From: Asanoa hainanensis
Lineage (GTDB): Bacteria > Actinomycetota > Actinomycetes > Mycobacteriales > Micromonosporaceae
DNA: 64,000 bases
Assembly: GCF_900188485.1 (NCBI RefSeq)
Contig: NZ_FZPH01000004.1
Span: 129,304-193,303 of the forward strand
Direction: 5' to 3'
In this document: piece by piece, positions 15,917 through 24,199 of the stretch
Layout of the letters: each line of letters begins with the position of its first letter
How positions within the stretch are numbered: position 1 is the first letter of the stretch
Position numbers and translations under genes: made by a program
The notes under the pieces: generated by a model
The model's input: only the letters and a program-made list of their open reading frames with translations
Database searches by the model: none
What the model was told of the DNA's origin: nothing

Positions 15917-16821
15917 GCGGACAACTCCCAGAGCCGCGACGCCGCCTCGGGATCCAGCGCGTACGCGGCCACCCCGCGCCGCACGCCCGGCCGGTGAGGT
16001 GCCGCCTCCGCGCAGTCCTCGAAGTAGCGGCCGGTGACGCCGGCGACCAGCGGTGAGCCCGCCAGCAGCACCGAGGTCGCCGCGCCCTGCTCGACGTCCT
16101 TCCACGACACGTCGGTGCTGCCCGGCTCGAACGACGCCGGTGCGTTGCTGATCTCGCCGATGTGCCGGCTGAGGTTCGTCCCGGTGATCCGGCCGGGGTT
16201 CAGCGCGTTCGCGGTGATCCCGTCGGCCGCCCAGCGCCGCGCCGCCTCGACCGCGAAGAGGATGTTCGCCGTCTTCGACTGCCCATAGGCCACCCACGGG
16301 TCGTACGGCCGGCGGAGAAGGTTGATGTCGGCGAAGTCGACTCCGGCGTTGACGTGCCCGACCGAGCTCACCGACACGATCCGGGCGCCCCCGGAGGCGG
16401 CGGCGAGGGCCGCCCGCAGCCCGACCGCGAGCGCGAAGTGGCCGAGGTGGTTGGTCGCGAACTGGAGCTCCCAGCCCCGTGCCGTGCGCGTCAGCGGCGT
16501 AGCCATGATCCCGGCGTTGTTGACCAGGATGTCCAGCGGACCGGACCAGGCCGCCACGAACGCCGCCACCGACGCCGGGTCGGCGAGCTCGAGCGGTGCG
16601 ACTGCGGGCCGCCGTCCGGCCACGGTCGCCGCGACCCGCGCGCCGGCGGCGACGTCGCGGACGGCCATCGTCACCTCCGCACCGGCGCCGGCCAACGCCC
16701 GGACGGTCGCCGCACCGATGCCCGACGACCCGCCCGTGACGACCGCGCGCCGCCCGGTCAGGTCGACGCCGGAGAGCACCTCGGCTGCCGTCGAGGTGGC
16801 GCCGAACGGGGTGGTGATCAT
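15913..16821 (-). CDS. Short-chain dehydrogenase/reductase (SDR)
   Basis: A 302-residue classical-type SDR with the cofactor loop VTGGSSGIGAATV, NNAGIMATPL, the SVSSVGHVN serine region and the catalytic pair in VAYGQSKTANILFA (Tyr and Lys four apart), then NALNPGRI. Overall it resembles the retinol-dehydrogenase/WW-oxidoreductase-like branch. GGGAGGGACC precedes the ATG. It is transcribed divergently from a TetR gene through two operator-like palindromes, so the TetR protein very likely controls it. The substrate is unknown. Confidence 0.9.
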   Translation of the reverse strand: MITTPFGATSTAAEVLSGVDLTGRRAVVTGGSSGIGAATVRALAGAGAEVTMAVRDVAAGARVAATVAGRRPAVAPLELADPASVAAFVAAWSGPLDILVNNAGIMATPLTRTARGWELQFATNHLGHFALAVGLRAALAAASGGARIVSVSSVGHVNAGVDFADINLLRRPYDPWVAYGQSKTANILFAVEAARRWAADGITANALNPGRITGTNLSRHIGEISNAPASFEPGSTDVSWKDVEQGAATSVLLAGSPLVAGVTGRYFEDCAEAAPHRPGVRRGVAAYALDPEAASRLWELSA

Positions 16822-16844
16822 GGTCCCTCCCAGGGGCTAGACTC

Positions 16845-16866
16845 TAAACGGAGCCGACTCCGCTAA
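16845..16866. promoter_or_regulatory. Putative TetR operator 1
   Basis: An imperfect inverted repeat with arms TAAACGGA and TCCGCTAA around a 6-base centre, in the SDR/TetR intergenic region. Its centre is 31 bases (three helical turns) from operator 2, so two dimers would bind on the same DNA face. Confidence 0.7.
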
Positions 16867-16875
16867 GCCGAACCA

Positions 16876-16897
16876 TAAGCGGACCCGGCTCCGCTTA
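16876..16897. promoter_or_regulatory. Putative TetR operator 2 (perfect palindrome arms)
   Basis: Perfect arms TAAGCGGA / TCCGCTTA around CCCGGC. It is the better of the two copies and nearer the TetR gene, consistent with autoregulation. Confidence 0.75.
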
Positions 16898-16936
16898 GCC
16901 AGCGATCCACGTCACAGGGAGCAGGGAGACAAGGCA

Positions 16937-17476
16937 TTGCGGGCCGACGCGCGCGCCAACCACGACCGCCTGCTCGCCGTCGCGGCGGACGCGTTCGCCC
17001 GCGAGGGCACGGACGCCTCGTTGAAGGCGATCGCCCGCGCGGCCGGGGTCGGCATCGGCACCCTCTACCGCCGCTTCCCCACCCGCGAGGCGCTGATCGA
17101 GGCCGTCTACCGCAACGAGGTCGAGCGGCTCTGCGCCGCCGCGCCGGACCTGCTCGCAGTCGAGCCACCGGCAGTCGCGCTGACCGCCTGGATGGAGCGG
17201 TTCGTCGACTTCATGGCCGCGAAGCGCGGCATCGCCGAGGCGCTGCTGCTCTCCCCCGACGACCGGTGGCAGACCCGGGCCGAGCTAAGCGCCGCCCTGG
17301 CCACCCTGCTAGACGCGGGCGAGGCCGCCGGCGTGGTGCGATCCGGCGTCGACCCGTACGACGTGCTGCTCTCCCTCGGCGGGATCACCCTGATCGCCGG
17401 CGCGGAGCAGCAGCGCGAGCTGGCCAGCCGGCTCATCGACCTGCTGCTGCGGGGAGTCAATAGCGCCAGCGGGTAG
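16937..17476 (+). CDS. TetR-family transcriptional regulator
   Basis: A 179-residue repressor with an N-terminal helix-turn-helix (AREGTDASLKAIARAAGVGIGTLYRRFPTREALIEAV) and a ligand-binding C-terminal domain with helices such as WMERFVDFMAAKRG. The likely start is TTG 16937 with GGGAG upstream. An exact start is uncertain. Two matching palindromes upstream imply control of itself and the divergent SDR. The 3' end overlaps the convergent glutamine-synthetase-like gene by 20 bases, an unusually long overlap for this window. Confidence 0.9.
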   Translation: MRADARANHDRLLAVAADAFAREGTDASLKAIARAAGVGIGTLYRRFPTREALIEAVYRNEVERLCAAAPDLLAVEPPAVALTAWMERFVDFMAAKRGIAEALLLSPDDRWQTRAELSAALATLLDAGEAAGVVRSGVDPYDVLLSLGGITLIAGAEQQRELASRLIDLLLRGVNSASG

Positions 17477-18794
17477 CCGCCACCACCGTCTCGTCGTCGG
17501 CGCCCTCGAATAGGGTGATCTCGCCGTGCCGGACGGCCGCGACCGTGTCGACCAGCGCCGCGCCGAGCGCCTCGGCCAGCACCTCGTCCGCCTCGAACGC
17601 GGCCACCGCCGCGGTCAGTGACGCCGGCAGCCGCTCGATGCCGCCCACGTCGTGGGGGTCGACCGGAACCGGCTCCGGCAACCGCGCGTTCGACGAGACG
17701 CCCGCGCGGCCGGCCGCGAGCAGACCGGCCAGCAGCAGGTGCGGGTTCGCCGCCGCGTCGACGCACTTGACTTCGAGGTTGGCGTTCGGTCCCGCGATCA
17801 TCCGCAGCGCCGCCTCGCGGTTCTCCAGACCCCAGCAGGCGTACGCGCCGGCCCAGCGCTCGGGCACCAGCCGCAGGTAGGACGCCACCGACGGGGCACC
17901 GAGCGCGAGCAGCGCCGGCAGCCGCGACAGGATGCCGGCGGCGAAGCCCTCACCGGCGCGGTCGAGGCCGAACTGGCCGGCCCCGCCGGTCATCGCGCTC
18001 ACCCCGTCGCGCAGCACGCTCAGGTGCGCGTGCCGACCGTTGCCGACCTTCCCGGCGCTGACCACGGGTGCGAACGACGGGCGCAGGCCGTGCGCGGAGC
18101 TGACCGCGCGGATCGTCTCCTGCACGAGCACCACCGTGTCGGCGGCGGCCACCGGGTCCTCCGGCGCGAGCGCGACCTCGAACTGGCCGTGCGCGTACTC
18201 GGGATGGATCTGCTCGACCGTGACCCCCTGCGCGGCCAGCGCCGTGAGGACCGCGCGCAGGTACGGCGCGAGCTCGACGAGCCGGATCATCCCGTACGCC
18301 GGACCGGTGGTGGCCGGAACGAACTCGTCGCCACTCCCCCGCGACGCGCACCACTCGACCTCGAAGCCGGCAATGACCGTCAGCCCGGCCGCCGCGAGCC
18401 GGTCGACCTCGCGCCGCAGCAGCCAGCGGCCGTCCAGCGGGTGCGGCTCGCCGCCTTGGTCGAGCCGCTCGCCCGGCGCCCAGGCCCAGCCCGGCGAGGC
18501 GGCCAGCGGCACGAGCCGGTCGAGGTCGGGGTGCAGCCGCAGGTCGCCGACCGGGCCGCCGGCGAAGCGGCCGCGCACCGAGCCGTCGTCGACGAGGAAG
18601 GTGTCGAAGACCGGTGCGGCGCCCGCGCCCCAGGCGGCCACGTGGGGCAGCCGGGCCGCCGGCACCGCCTTGACCCGCGTGACGCCGCTGGTGTCCACCC
18701 AGGTCAGCGCGACCCCGTCGATGCCGTCGGCGGCCAGCCGGTCGGCGGCGACCCGAGCCTGCGCGGCACGTCGATCCCGCTGCATGGCGTCCAC
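17457..18794 (-). CDS. Glutamine synthetase-family ligase (FluG/gamma-glutamyl-amine type)
   Basis: A 445-residue GS-fold enzyme. It has a short beta-grasp N-domain (VDTSGVTRVKAVPAARLP), metal/ATP motifs FEVEWCAS and PEYAHGQFEVAL, the ammonia/nucleotide loop GKVGNGRHAHLSV, PERWAGAYACWGLENREAALR, and EVKCVDAAANPHLLLAG near the end. Lys replaces the common Arg in the last motif. The adenylylation Tyr region of assimilatory GlnA is absent. Such proteins ligate glutamate to amines or polyamines. The divergent amidohydrolase next to it completes the two halves of fungal FluG. The start GTG 18794 lies 6 bases after TAACCT, so it is probably leaderless. Confidence 0.88.
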   Translation of the reverse strand: MDAMQRDRRAAQARVAADRLAADGIDGVALTWVDTSGVTRVKAVPAARLPHVAAWGAGAAPVFDTFLVDDGSVRGRFAGGPVGDLRLHPDLDRLVPLAASPGWAWAPGERLDQGGEPHPLDGRWLLRREVDRLAAAGLTVIAGFEVEWCASRGSGDEFVPATTGPAYGMIRLVELAPYLRAVLTALAAQGVTVEQIHPEYAHGQFEVALAPEDPVAAADTVVLVQETIRAVSSAHGLRPSFAPVVSAGKVGNGRHAHLSVLRDGVSAMTGGAGQFGLDRAGEGFAAGILSRLPALLALGAPSVASYLRLVPERWAGAYACWGLENREAALRMIAGPNANLEVKCVDAAANPHLLLAGLLAAGRAGVSSNARLPEPVPVDPHDVGGIERLPASLTAAVAAFEADEVLAEALGAALVDTVAAVRHGEITLFEGADDETVVAATRWRY

Positions 18795-18799
18795 GGACC

Positions 18800-18806
18800 T
18801 AGGTTA
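18800..18806. promoter_or_regulatory. Overlapping divergent -10 boxes, both leaderless
   Basis: TAGGTT on the plus strand (18800-18805) and TAACCT on the minus strand (18806-18801) are almost the same bases read both ways. Each lies 6 bases before a start codon (ATG 18812 and GTG 18794). The two promoters cannot be occupied at once. Confidence 0.65.
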
Positions 18807-18811
18807 TGACG

Positions 18812-19870
18812 ATGGACCTGCTGGTGGACCATCATTGCCACGGCGTCGTGCGGCGCGATCTCGACCGGGCCGAGTTCGAGAGCCGGCTGAGCGAGGCCGA
18901 CCGGCCCGCACCCGGCACGACGCTGTTCGACTCGGCGCTCGGCGACGCGCTGCGCCGGCATTGCTTCCCCGTGCTCGACCTGGCGTCCAGCGCCACCTCC
19001 GACGACTACCTGGCCCGGCGCTCGGAACTCGGGCACGAGGAGGTCGCGCGGCGGCTGCTGCGGGCCGCCGGCCTTTCGGCCGTGCTCGTGGACACCGGTT
19101 TCCTCCCCGAACCGCTCACCACGCCGGCCGAGCTCGGCGCGGCGGCGGACGCGGCGCCGCACGAGGTGGTCCGCCTCGAAGCGGTCGCGGAGGAGCTCGA
19201 GGTGGGCACCGCGACGGGGTTCGCGGGCGCGGTGCACGAGGCGCTCGCCGCGGCGGCGGGACGGCCGGACACCGTGGCGTTCAAGTCGGTGGCCGCCTAC
19301 CGGGTCGGCCTGGCGCTACGCGACGAGCGCCCGAGCGAGGCGGAGGTCCGCGAGGCCGCGGGACGTTGGCTGGCCGACGGTGCGGGGCGGGTCGCCGACG
19401 AGGTGCTGCACCGGTTCCTGGCCTTCGCGGCGCTGGACACCGGGCTGCCGCTGCAGTTCCACACCGGACTCGGCGACCGCGACACCGACCTGCGTCTCGG
19501 TGACCCGCTGCTGCTGGCGCCGTGGCTGCGGGCGGCCGAGTCGACCGAGGTGCCGGTGCTGCTGCTGCACTGCTACCCGTACCACCGGAACGCCGCCTAT
19601 CTGGCCCAGGTGTTCCCGACCGTCCACATGGACCTCGGGCTGGCCACGCACAACGTCGGCGAGCGGGCGGCCGCGGTGCTGGCCGAGGCGCTGGAGCTGT
19701 GCCCGTACGGCAAGTTCCTCTATTCCTCCGACGGGTACGCCCTGCCGGAGCTGCACTTCCTCGGTGCGGAGCTGTTCCGGGCGGCGGCCGAGCCCGACCT
19801 GGTCCGGCGGACCACCGAGAACGCGCGGCGGGTCTATCCGACGGTGGGCGGAAGGGGCCCTGGCCGATAG
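18812..19870 (+). CDS. Amidohydrolase family protein (FluG N-domain-like)
   Basis: A 352-residue TIM-barrel metal hydrolase. Metal ligands are in VDHHCHG (HxH), LQFHTGLGD (His), LLLHCYPYHRNAAYLA (His) and FLYSSDGYALPELHFLGA (Asp). Start: ATG 18812 sits 6 bases after TAGGTT, suggesting leaderless translation; ATG 18806 is an in-frame alternative that would lie inside the promoter. It is divergent from the GS-like ligase with only 17 bases between starts. The pair probably handles one metabolite: the ligase making a gamma-glutamyl compound, the hydrolase acting on the same or a related compound (inference). Confidence 0.88.
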   Translation: MDLLVDHHCHGVVRRDLDRAEFESRLSEADRPAPGTTLFDSALGDALRRHCFPVLDLASSATSDDYLARRSELGHEEVARRLLRAAGLSAVLVDTGFLPEPLTTPAELGAAADAAPHEVVRLEAVAEELEVGTATGFAGAVHEALAAAAGRPDTVAFKSVAAYRVGLALRDERPSEAEVREAAGRWLADGAGRVADEVLHRFLAFAALDTGLPLQFHTGLGDRDTDLRLGDPLLLAPWLRAAESTEVPVLLLHCYPYHRNAAYLAQVFPTVHMDLGLATHNVGERAAAVLAEALELCPYGKFLYSSDGYALPELHFLGAELFRAAAEPDLVRRTTENARRVYPTVGGRGPGR

Positions 19871-19883
19871 GGTCCCTTCCGCC
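19847..19883. terminator. Bidirectional hairpin between convergent genes
   Basis: A 15-bp stem (GGCGGAAGGGGCCCT pairing with AGGGTCCCTTCCGCC, one G-U) with a 7-base loop overlaps the amidohydrolase stop and lies just past the xylanase stop at 19901. It can serve both transcripts. Confidence 0.7.
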
Positions 19884-19900
19884 TTCTCACCGCCCGCGCG

Positions 19901-21091
19901 TCAGCGCCGGGGCTTTTGGGGCACGCGCGGGAGCACGTACGGCGGACCACTGTGGATCAGGTCGGCCTTCATCAGGTTGTACGCCCGCTTGGGTTGGTAG
20001 TTCTCGTCCATGATCGTGGCGAGGCCCTCCGGCGGGTTCGTGAACCAGCCGGGCACCCACGAGTGCTTGTCGGTGAAGCCCCAGACGGTGTACGAGAGGC
20101 AGTGGCGATCGGCCAGGCAGGCCTGCAGCAGCACGCTGTAGTTGGCGGCCGACGCCTGGAGGCGCGGGTTGATCTCGCCGGAGTCGCCGGCCTGCACGCC
20201 CGGGGTCATGACACTGCGCACGTCGACCTCGGTGAAGGCCGTGGCCAGACCGAGCCCGGCGAACTTCTTCAGCGCGGCGGCGACCTGGAGGGTGTCGTAG
20301 TTGCCGTACTGCGTGCCGAGGTGGCCCTGGCTCCCGATGCCGTCGATCGGCACCCGGTCGCGCAGCAGTGCCTTGGCCAGGTCGTACACGAACTGGGTCT
20401 TGTCGTTGGCCGGGTCGCCCGAGCCGAACGCCTCGATGTTGTAGTCGTTGTAGAACAGCAGCGCCTTCGGGTCGGCGGCGCGGGCCCAGCGGAACGCGTC
20501 GGCGATGTAGCCGGGACCCAGGTGCTGCGCCCAGAAACCCTTGTAGTGCAACGTCGGCGGGCTGTCCCAGGGGTCGCTGACCGCCTCGTTGACGACGTCC
20601 CACTGCCAGATCTTTCCCTTGAAGTGCTTGACGACGGTGGTGATGTGGTTGCGCAGGATGTCGCGCAGCTCGTCCTTGCCGATCGTGCCGTTGTTGACGC
20701 CCGTGGTGAGCCAGGCCGGCAACTGGTTCTGCCAGACCAGCACGTGGCCGCGGACCTTCTGGTTGTTGCGCTTCGCGAAGGCGATCAGCTCGTCGGCCGG
20801 ACCGAAGTTGTACGTGCCGCGGGTGGGCTCGAGGGTCTCCCACTTCATCACGTTCTCCGCGGTGACCGAGGAGAACTCCGTGGAGACGGTGGCCCGGTAT
20901 TGCGGGTCGGCCGGGTCGGCCAGGGCGGCCATGTCGACAGCGGTGCCGATGTAGAGGTCGTGCCGCAGGCCCAGTTGGCCGAGGCTCTGCTGGGTCGGGT
21001 CGACCGGGTGGCTCGCCGTGGCGGGTGCGGCGCCCGCGACGGCGGCTGCCGCGACCACCATGCCGGTGGCTAACCATCGATTCAGCTTCAT
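19901..21091 (-). CDS. Secreted GH10 endo-1,4-beta-xylanase
   Basis: A 396-residue enzyme with a clear signal peptide (MKLNRWLATGMVVAAAAVAG to ATASHP) followed directly by one GH10 barrel. The acid/base glutamate is in WQWDVVNEAV and the nucleophile glutamate in LATAFTEVDVRS. RGHVLVWQNQLPAWL and TVWGFTDKHSWVPGW are standard GH10 segments. There is no carbohydrate-binding module, so it probably acts on soluble or accessible xylan. GAGAGGAG precedes the ATG. A promoter with a TTTCCGGAAA element lies upstream, and the neighbouring GH43 and LacI genes make this a xylan-use locus. Confidence 0.95.
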   Translation of the reverse strand: MKLNRWLATGMVVAAAAVAGAAPATASHPVDPTQQSLGQLGLRHDLYIGTAVDMAALADPADPQYRATVSTEFSSVTAENVMKWETLEPTRGTYNFGPADELIAFAKRNNQKVRGHVLVWQNQLPAWLTTGVNNGTIGKDELRDILRNHITTVVKHFKGKIWQWDVVNEAVSDPWDSPPTLHYKGFWAQHLGPGYIADAFRWARAADPKALLFYNDYNIEAFGSGDPANDKTQFVYDLAKALLRDRVPIDGIGSQGHLGTQYGNYDTLQVAAALKKFAGLGLATAFTEVDVRSVMTPGVQAGDSGEINPRLQASAANYSVLLQACLADRHCLSYTVWGFTDKHSWVPGWFTNPPEGLATIMDENYQPKRAYNLMKADLIHSGPPYVLPRVPQKPRR

Positions 21092-21164
21092 ATGCGCTCC
21101 TCTCGGGATGACCGGGGATGCCGATCGCGAGCGACGCCGATAGTTGCGGATCGAGTTCCGTAAC

Positions 21165-21202
21165 TTTCCGGAAACGTATCCGCCGAGATCGCTCCCCGTC
21201 AA
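21165..21202 (-). promoter_or_regulatory. Xylanase promoter with palindromic TTTCCGGAAA element
   Basis: On the minus strand TTGACG (21197-21202) and TACGTT (21173-21178) are 18 bases apart. TTTCCGGAAA (21165-21174) overlaps the -10 box and start site, where a LacI-type repressor would block transcription. GGAAGTTTCG at 21261 and 23062 may be weaker related sites. Confidence 0.5.
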
Positions 21203-21272
21203 TCGAAAAGAGTTCCGGAATTCGGACGAGAGCACGCGGTTCCGGCGCCGCGGGACCGCCGGAAGTTTCGGG

Positions 21273-22898
21273 TCAGGCCTCCGTGTACGTGGCCTCGGCG
21301 AAGTCCGCGTAAGCGCCGTCGGCACCCAGGTCCTGCACCCACAGGCCGAGGAAGGCACCCGTGAAGCCCCACGCGGCCGGCTCGCCGTCGACCACCAGCG
21401 CGGCGTGCTCGTCGGAGAGGATCGTGGCGTCGAGCGCGACCGGCAGGTCGTGCCAGCCGGCGCCGAGGTCGTAGCCGAACCGCACGACCGCGCCGTCGAA
21501 CGCGGCGCGCAGCCGGACCCGGGTGTCCGCGCCGCGTTCGACGGTGAGCTCCGGGTGCGCGGTGCGCCGGCCCTGGTCGCTGCTGAGCAGCTCCAGCACC
21601 ACCTGGCCGTCGTCGGCGCGGGTCAGGTAGAGGAAGTGCCAGTTGAGCGAGTTGTAGTAGGCGGTGATGCCGGCGAGTTGGCGATGGTCGCGCGGATCGA
21701 ACTCGACCACGGTGGACAGTTCACAGTGCAGGGAGCCGACCCGGCGGGCGACGAGGCTCGGCGCCCGCCGGCCGACCGGCGATTGGCCGCCGTGCAGCCG
21801 CAGGTGGGCCGGTCGGGTGGTCAGGTCGACCCAGTCCGGTGTGGCCGGGCGGCGCAGCGTCGACCACCACGGCGCGAGCCGGGGCCCGGTGAAGTGGTCG
21901 GTGGCCGGCTCGTCGGGCCAGGGGTGCGCCGGCAGGGCAGGTGCGGCGACCTCGTCGGCCGGGACGCCGCCCAGGATCCGTGGCCAGCCGCCGGGTGCCC
22001 AGTCGACCCGCTGGATCGCCGTTTCCCGGCCGAGCACGCAGTTGCCCAGCGGGGTGTCCGGCCGGGCCGCGAGGTGCGCGAAGTACCAGCCGTCGCCCGG
22101 CACCTCGACGAGGCTGCCGTGGCCCGCCTTCTGCAGCCGGAGGTCGGGGCGGCCGTACGAGGTGAGCAGGGGTCCGTTCGGGTCCGGCTCGTAGGGGCCG
22201 AACAGCTCCCGGGACCGGGCCACCGTGGCCTGGTGCTCCCAGCTCGTCCCGCCCTCCGCGGTGACCAGCCAGTACCAGCCCTCGTGGCGGTAGAGGTGCG
22301 GTCCCTCGGTCAGTCCGGCGGCGGTGCCGGTGAAGATGATCCGGCTCGGGCCGACGAGCTCGCGCTTCGCCAGGTCGTACCGCTGGATCTCGATGCCGGC
22401 GAAGCGCTCGCGGCCGGGCCGCCAGTCGGCGCTCAGGTTGAGCAGCCAGGTGCTGCCGTCCTCGTCGTGGAACAGGGACGCGTCGAAGCCGTGGCCGTGC
22501 AGCCGCACCGGGTCGTCCCAGGGCCCGTCGATCGACGGCGCGCTCGTGTGGAAGTTCAGCGGGTCCCAGTAGCCGCTCGCGAAGCTGGCCACGTCGCTGT
22601 AGACCAGGTGGAAGCGACCGTCGTGATAGGTCAGGTCCGGCGCCCACACCCCGTTGGAGTCGCCGCTGCCGCGCAGGTCGAGCAGGCGCGTGTCGGTGAT
22701 GACGCCGCCGATCGGGCGCCAGTGCACGAGGTCGCGGGAGTGGTGGAGGCGGACCCCGGGGTACCACTCGAAGGTCGAGGTCGCCAGGTAGTAGTCGGCG
22801 CCCACCCGCAACACGGACGGGTCCGGGTTGAAGCCGCGTAGGACCGGGTTCTGGATCGACCGGGCGGTGGTGGCGGTGGCTGCGGTCTCGGTCGACAT
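21273..22898 (-). CDS. GH43 beta-xylosidase/arabinofuranosidase (intracellular)
   Basis: A 541-residue protein without a signal peptide. The N-terminal five-bladed propeller shows the catalytic base in GFNPDPSVLRVGADYYLA, the pKa-modulating Asp in DASLFHDEDGSTWLL and the acid Glu in LTEGPHLYRHEGWYWL. The C-terminal 190 residues (FTGPRLAPWWSTLRRP to LGLWVQDL) form the beta-sandwich of XynB-type GH43 enzymes. The start is ATG 22898 with AGGGGAG before it. Likely role: trimming imported xylo-oligosaccharides released by the secreted GH10, 181 bases downstream on the same strand. The LacI gene is divergent. Confidence 0.92.
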   Translation of the reverse strand: MSTETAATATTARSIQNPVLRGFNPDPSVLRVGADYYLATSTFEWYPGVRLHHSRDLVHWRPIGGVITDTRLLDLRGSGDSNGVWAPDLTYHDGRFHLVYSDVASFASGYWDPLNFHTSAPSIDGPWDDPVRLHGHGFDASLFHDEDGSTWLLNLSADWRPGRERFAGIEIQRYDLAKRELVGPSRIIFTGTAAGLTEGPHLYRHEGWYWLVTAEGGTSWEHQATVARSRELFGPYEPDPNGPLLTSYGRPDLRLQKAGHGSLVEVPGDGWYFAHLAARPDTPLGNCVLGRETAIQRVDWAPGGWPRILGGVPADEVAAPALPAHPWPDEPATDHFTGPRLAPWWSTLRRPATPDWVDLTTRPAHLRLHGGQSPVGRRAPSLVARRVGSLHCELSTVVEFDPRDHRQLAGITAYYNSLNWHFLYLTRADDGQVVLELLSSDQGRRTAHPELTVERGADTRVRLRAAFDGAVVRFGYDLGAGWHDLPVALDATILSDEHAALVVDGEPAAWGFTGAFLGLWVQDLGADGAYADFAEATYTEA

Positions 22899-23076
22899 GG
22901 GCAGCTCCCCTTCGGGTCCGCTTCCGGCGACTTCCGGAAGCCGCTCGCCCGCGGGATCGGCGAGCGTCCCGAACACGGTAACGGCTTATATCGAGATCCG
23001 ACAGTTCCTTGACCGGCAGTTGCGGCCGTCGTAACGTCGCCGACGTACCGGAAATCGACCTGGAAGTTTCGGCGGG

Positions 23077-23104
23077 TTGACGGACTGATCGACGTCCGTA
23101 GGCT
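23077..23104 (+). promoter_or_regulatory. Leaderless promoter of the LacI gene
   Basis: TTGACG (23077-23082) and TAGGCT (23099-23104) are 16 bases apart, and the ATG at 23111 lies 6 bases after the -10 box, where transcription should start. GGAAGTTTCGG (23062-23072) sits just upstream. Confidence 0.7.
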
Positions 23105-23110
23105 CCACCC

Positions 23111-24160
23111 ATGACGAAAGGGCGATCCGTGTCTGGTGGCACTGCCGCGGGTGACAAGAGGACCGTGACGATCGCGGCGATCGCGCGCCTGGCCGGCGTG
23201 TCGGTGCCGACCGTGTCCCGCGTCCTGAACGGTCGCGCCGACGTCTCGCCGAACACCCGCAAGCGGGTCGAGGACCTGCTCAGCCAGCACGGCTACCGGC
23301 GCCGACCGCCCAGCATGCGGGCCAACTCGGGGCTGGTCGACCTGGTCTTCAACGACATCGACAGCCCGTGGGCGGTCGAGATCATCCGTGGCGTCGAGGA
23401 CGTCGCGCACGCCTCCGGCGTCGGCACGGTCGTGTCCGCCATCCACCGCCGCACGTCGTCGGCCAAGCAGTGGCTCGACAACATCCGCACCCGGTCCACC
23501 GAGGGCGTCATCTTCGTGACCTCCACGTTGGAGCCCCCGCTGCAGAGCGAGCTGCGCCGGCTCAACATCCCGGTGGTGATCGTCGACCCGGCCGGCGTGC
23601 CGCCGCAGGAGGCGCCCACGATCGGCGCCACCAACTGGGTCGGCAGCCTGCACGCCACCGAATACCTGATCGGCCTCGGGCACCGGCGGATCGGCTTCAT
23701 CGGCGGGCCGCCGCAGCTGATGTGCAGCCGGGCCCGGCTCGACGGCTACCGGGCGGCGCTCGAGTCGGCCGGCATCGCGATCGACGACGGGCTGATCCGG
23801 CCGGGCAACTTCTACCACGAGGCCGGCTTCGCGGGCGGCACCGAACTGCTCGCGCTGCCCGACCCGCCGACCGCGATCTTCGCCTCCAGCGACCAGATGG
23901 CGCTCGGCGTCTACGAGGCGGTGCGGCAACGCCAACTGCGGGTGCCCGACGACATCAGCGTGGTCGGCTTCGACGACCTCCCCGAGGTGCGCTGGTGCTC
24001 GCCGCCGCTGACCACGGTCCGCCAGCCGCTGGCCGAGATGGGCCTGCTGGCCGCCCGCACGGTGCTGCGGCTGGCCCGCGGCGAGCAGATCGAGAGCCCA
24101 CGGGTCGAGCTGGCCACGGAGCTCATCGTCCGCGACAGCGCGGTGGCGCCGCCCAAATGA
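23111..24160 (+). CDS. LacI-family transcriptional regulator of the xylan locus
   Basis: A 349-residue repressor. The N-terminal DNA-binding part reads TIAAIARLAGVSVPTVSRVLNGRADVSPNTRKRVEDLL (helix-turn-helix plus hinge), followed by a periplasmic-binding-protein-like sugar domain (VDLVFNDIDSPWAVEIIRG, ATEYLIGLGHRRIGFIGGP, PTAIFASSDQMALG, SVVGFDDLPEV). About 25 extra residues precede the HTH. It is divergent from the GH43/GH10 genes and very likely represses them until a xylo-oligosaccharide binds. Translation appears leaderless. Confidence 0.93.
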   Translation: MTKGRSVSGGTAAGDKRTVTIAAIARLAGVSVPTVSRVLNGRADVSPNTRKRVEDLLSQHGYRRRPPSMRANSGLVDLVFNDIDSPWAVEIIRGVEDVAHASGVGTVVSAIHRRTSSAKQWLDNIRTRSTEGVIFVTSTLEPPLQSELRRLNIPVVIVDPAGVPPQEAPTIGATNWVGSLHATEYLIGLGHRRIGFIGGPPQLMCSRARLDGYRAALESAGIAIDDGLIRPGNFYHEAGFAGGTELLALPDPPTAIFASSDQMALGVYEAVRQRQLRVPDDISVVGFDDLPEVRWCSPPLTTVRQPLAEMGLLAARTVLRLARGEQIESPRVELATELIVRDSAVAPPK

Positions 24161-24199
24161 CCTGGCCCGCGTCCACGGTGGTCAGTAGTCTCTGGGCTG

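Noticed and set aside
14378-16297. A 639-residue minus-strand frame across 14.4-16.3 kb
   Set aside because: It runs antisense to the secreted protein and the hypothetical gene, which have good binding sites, and shows no domain.
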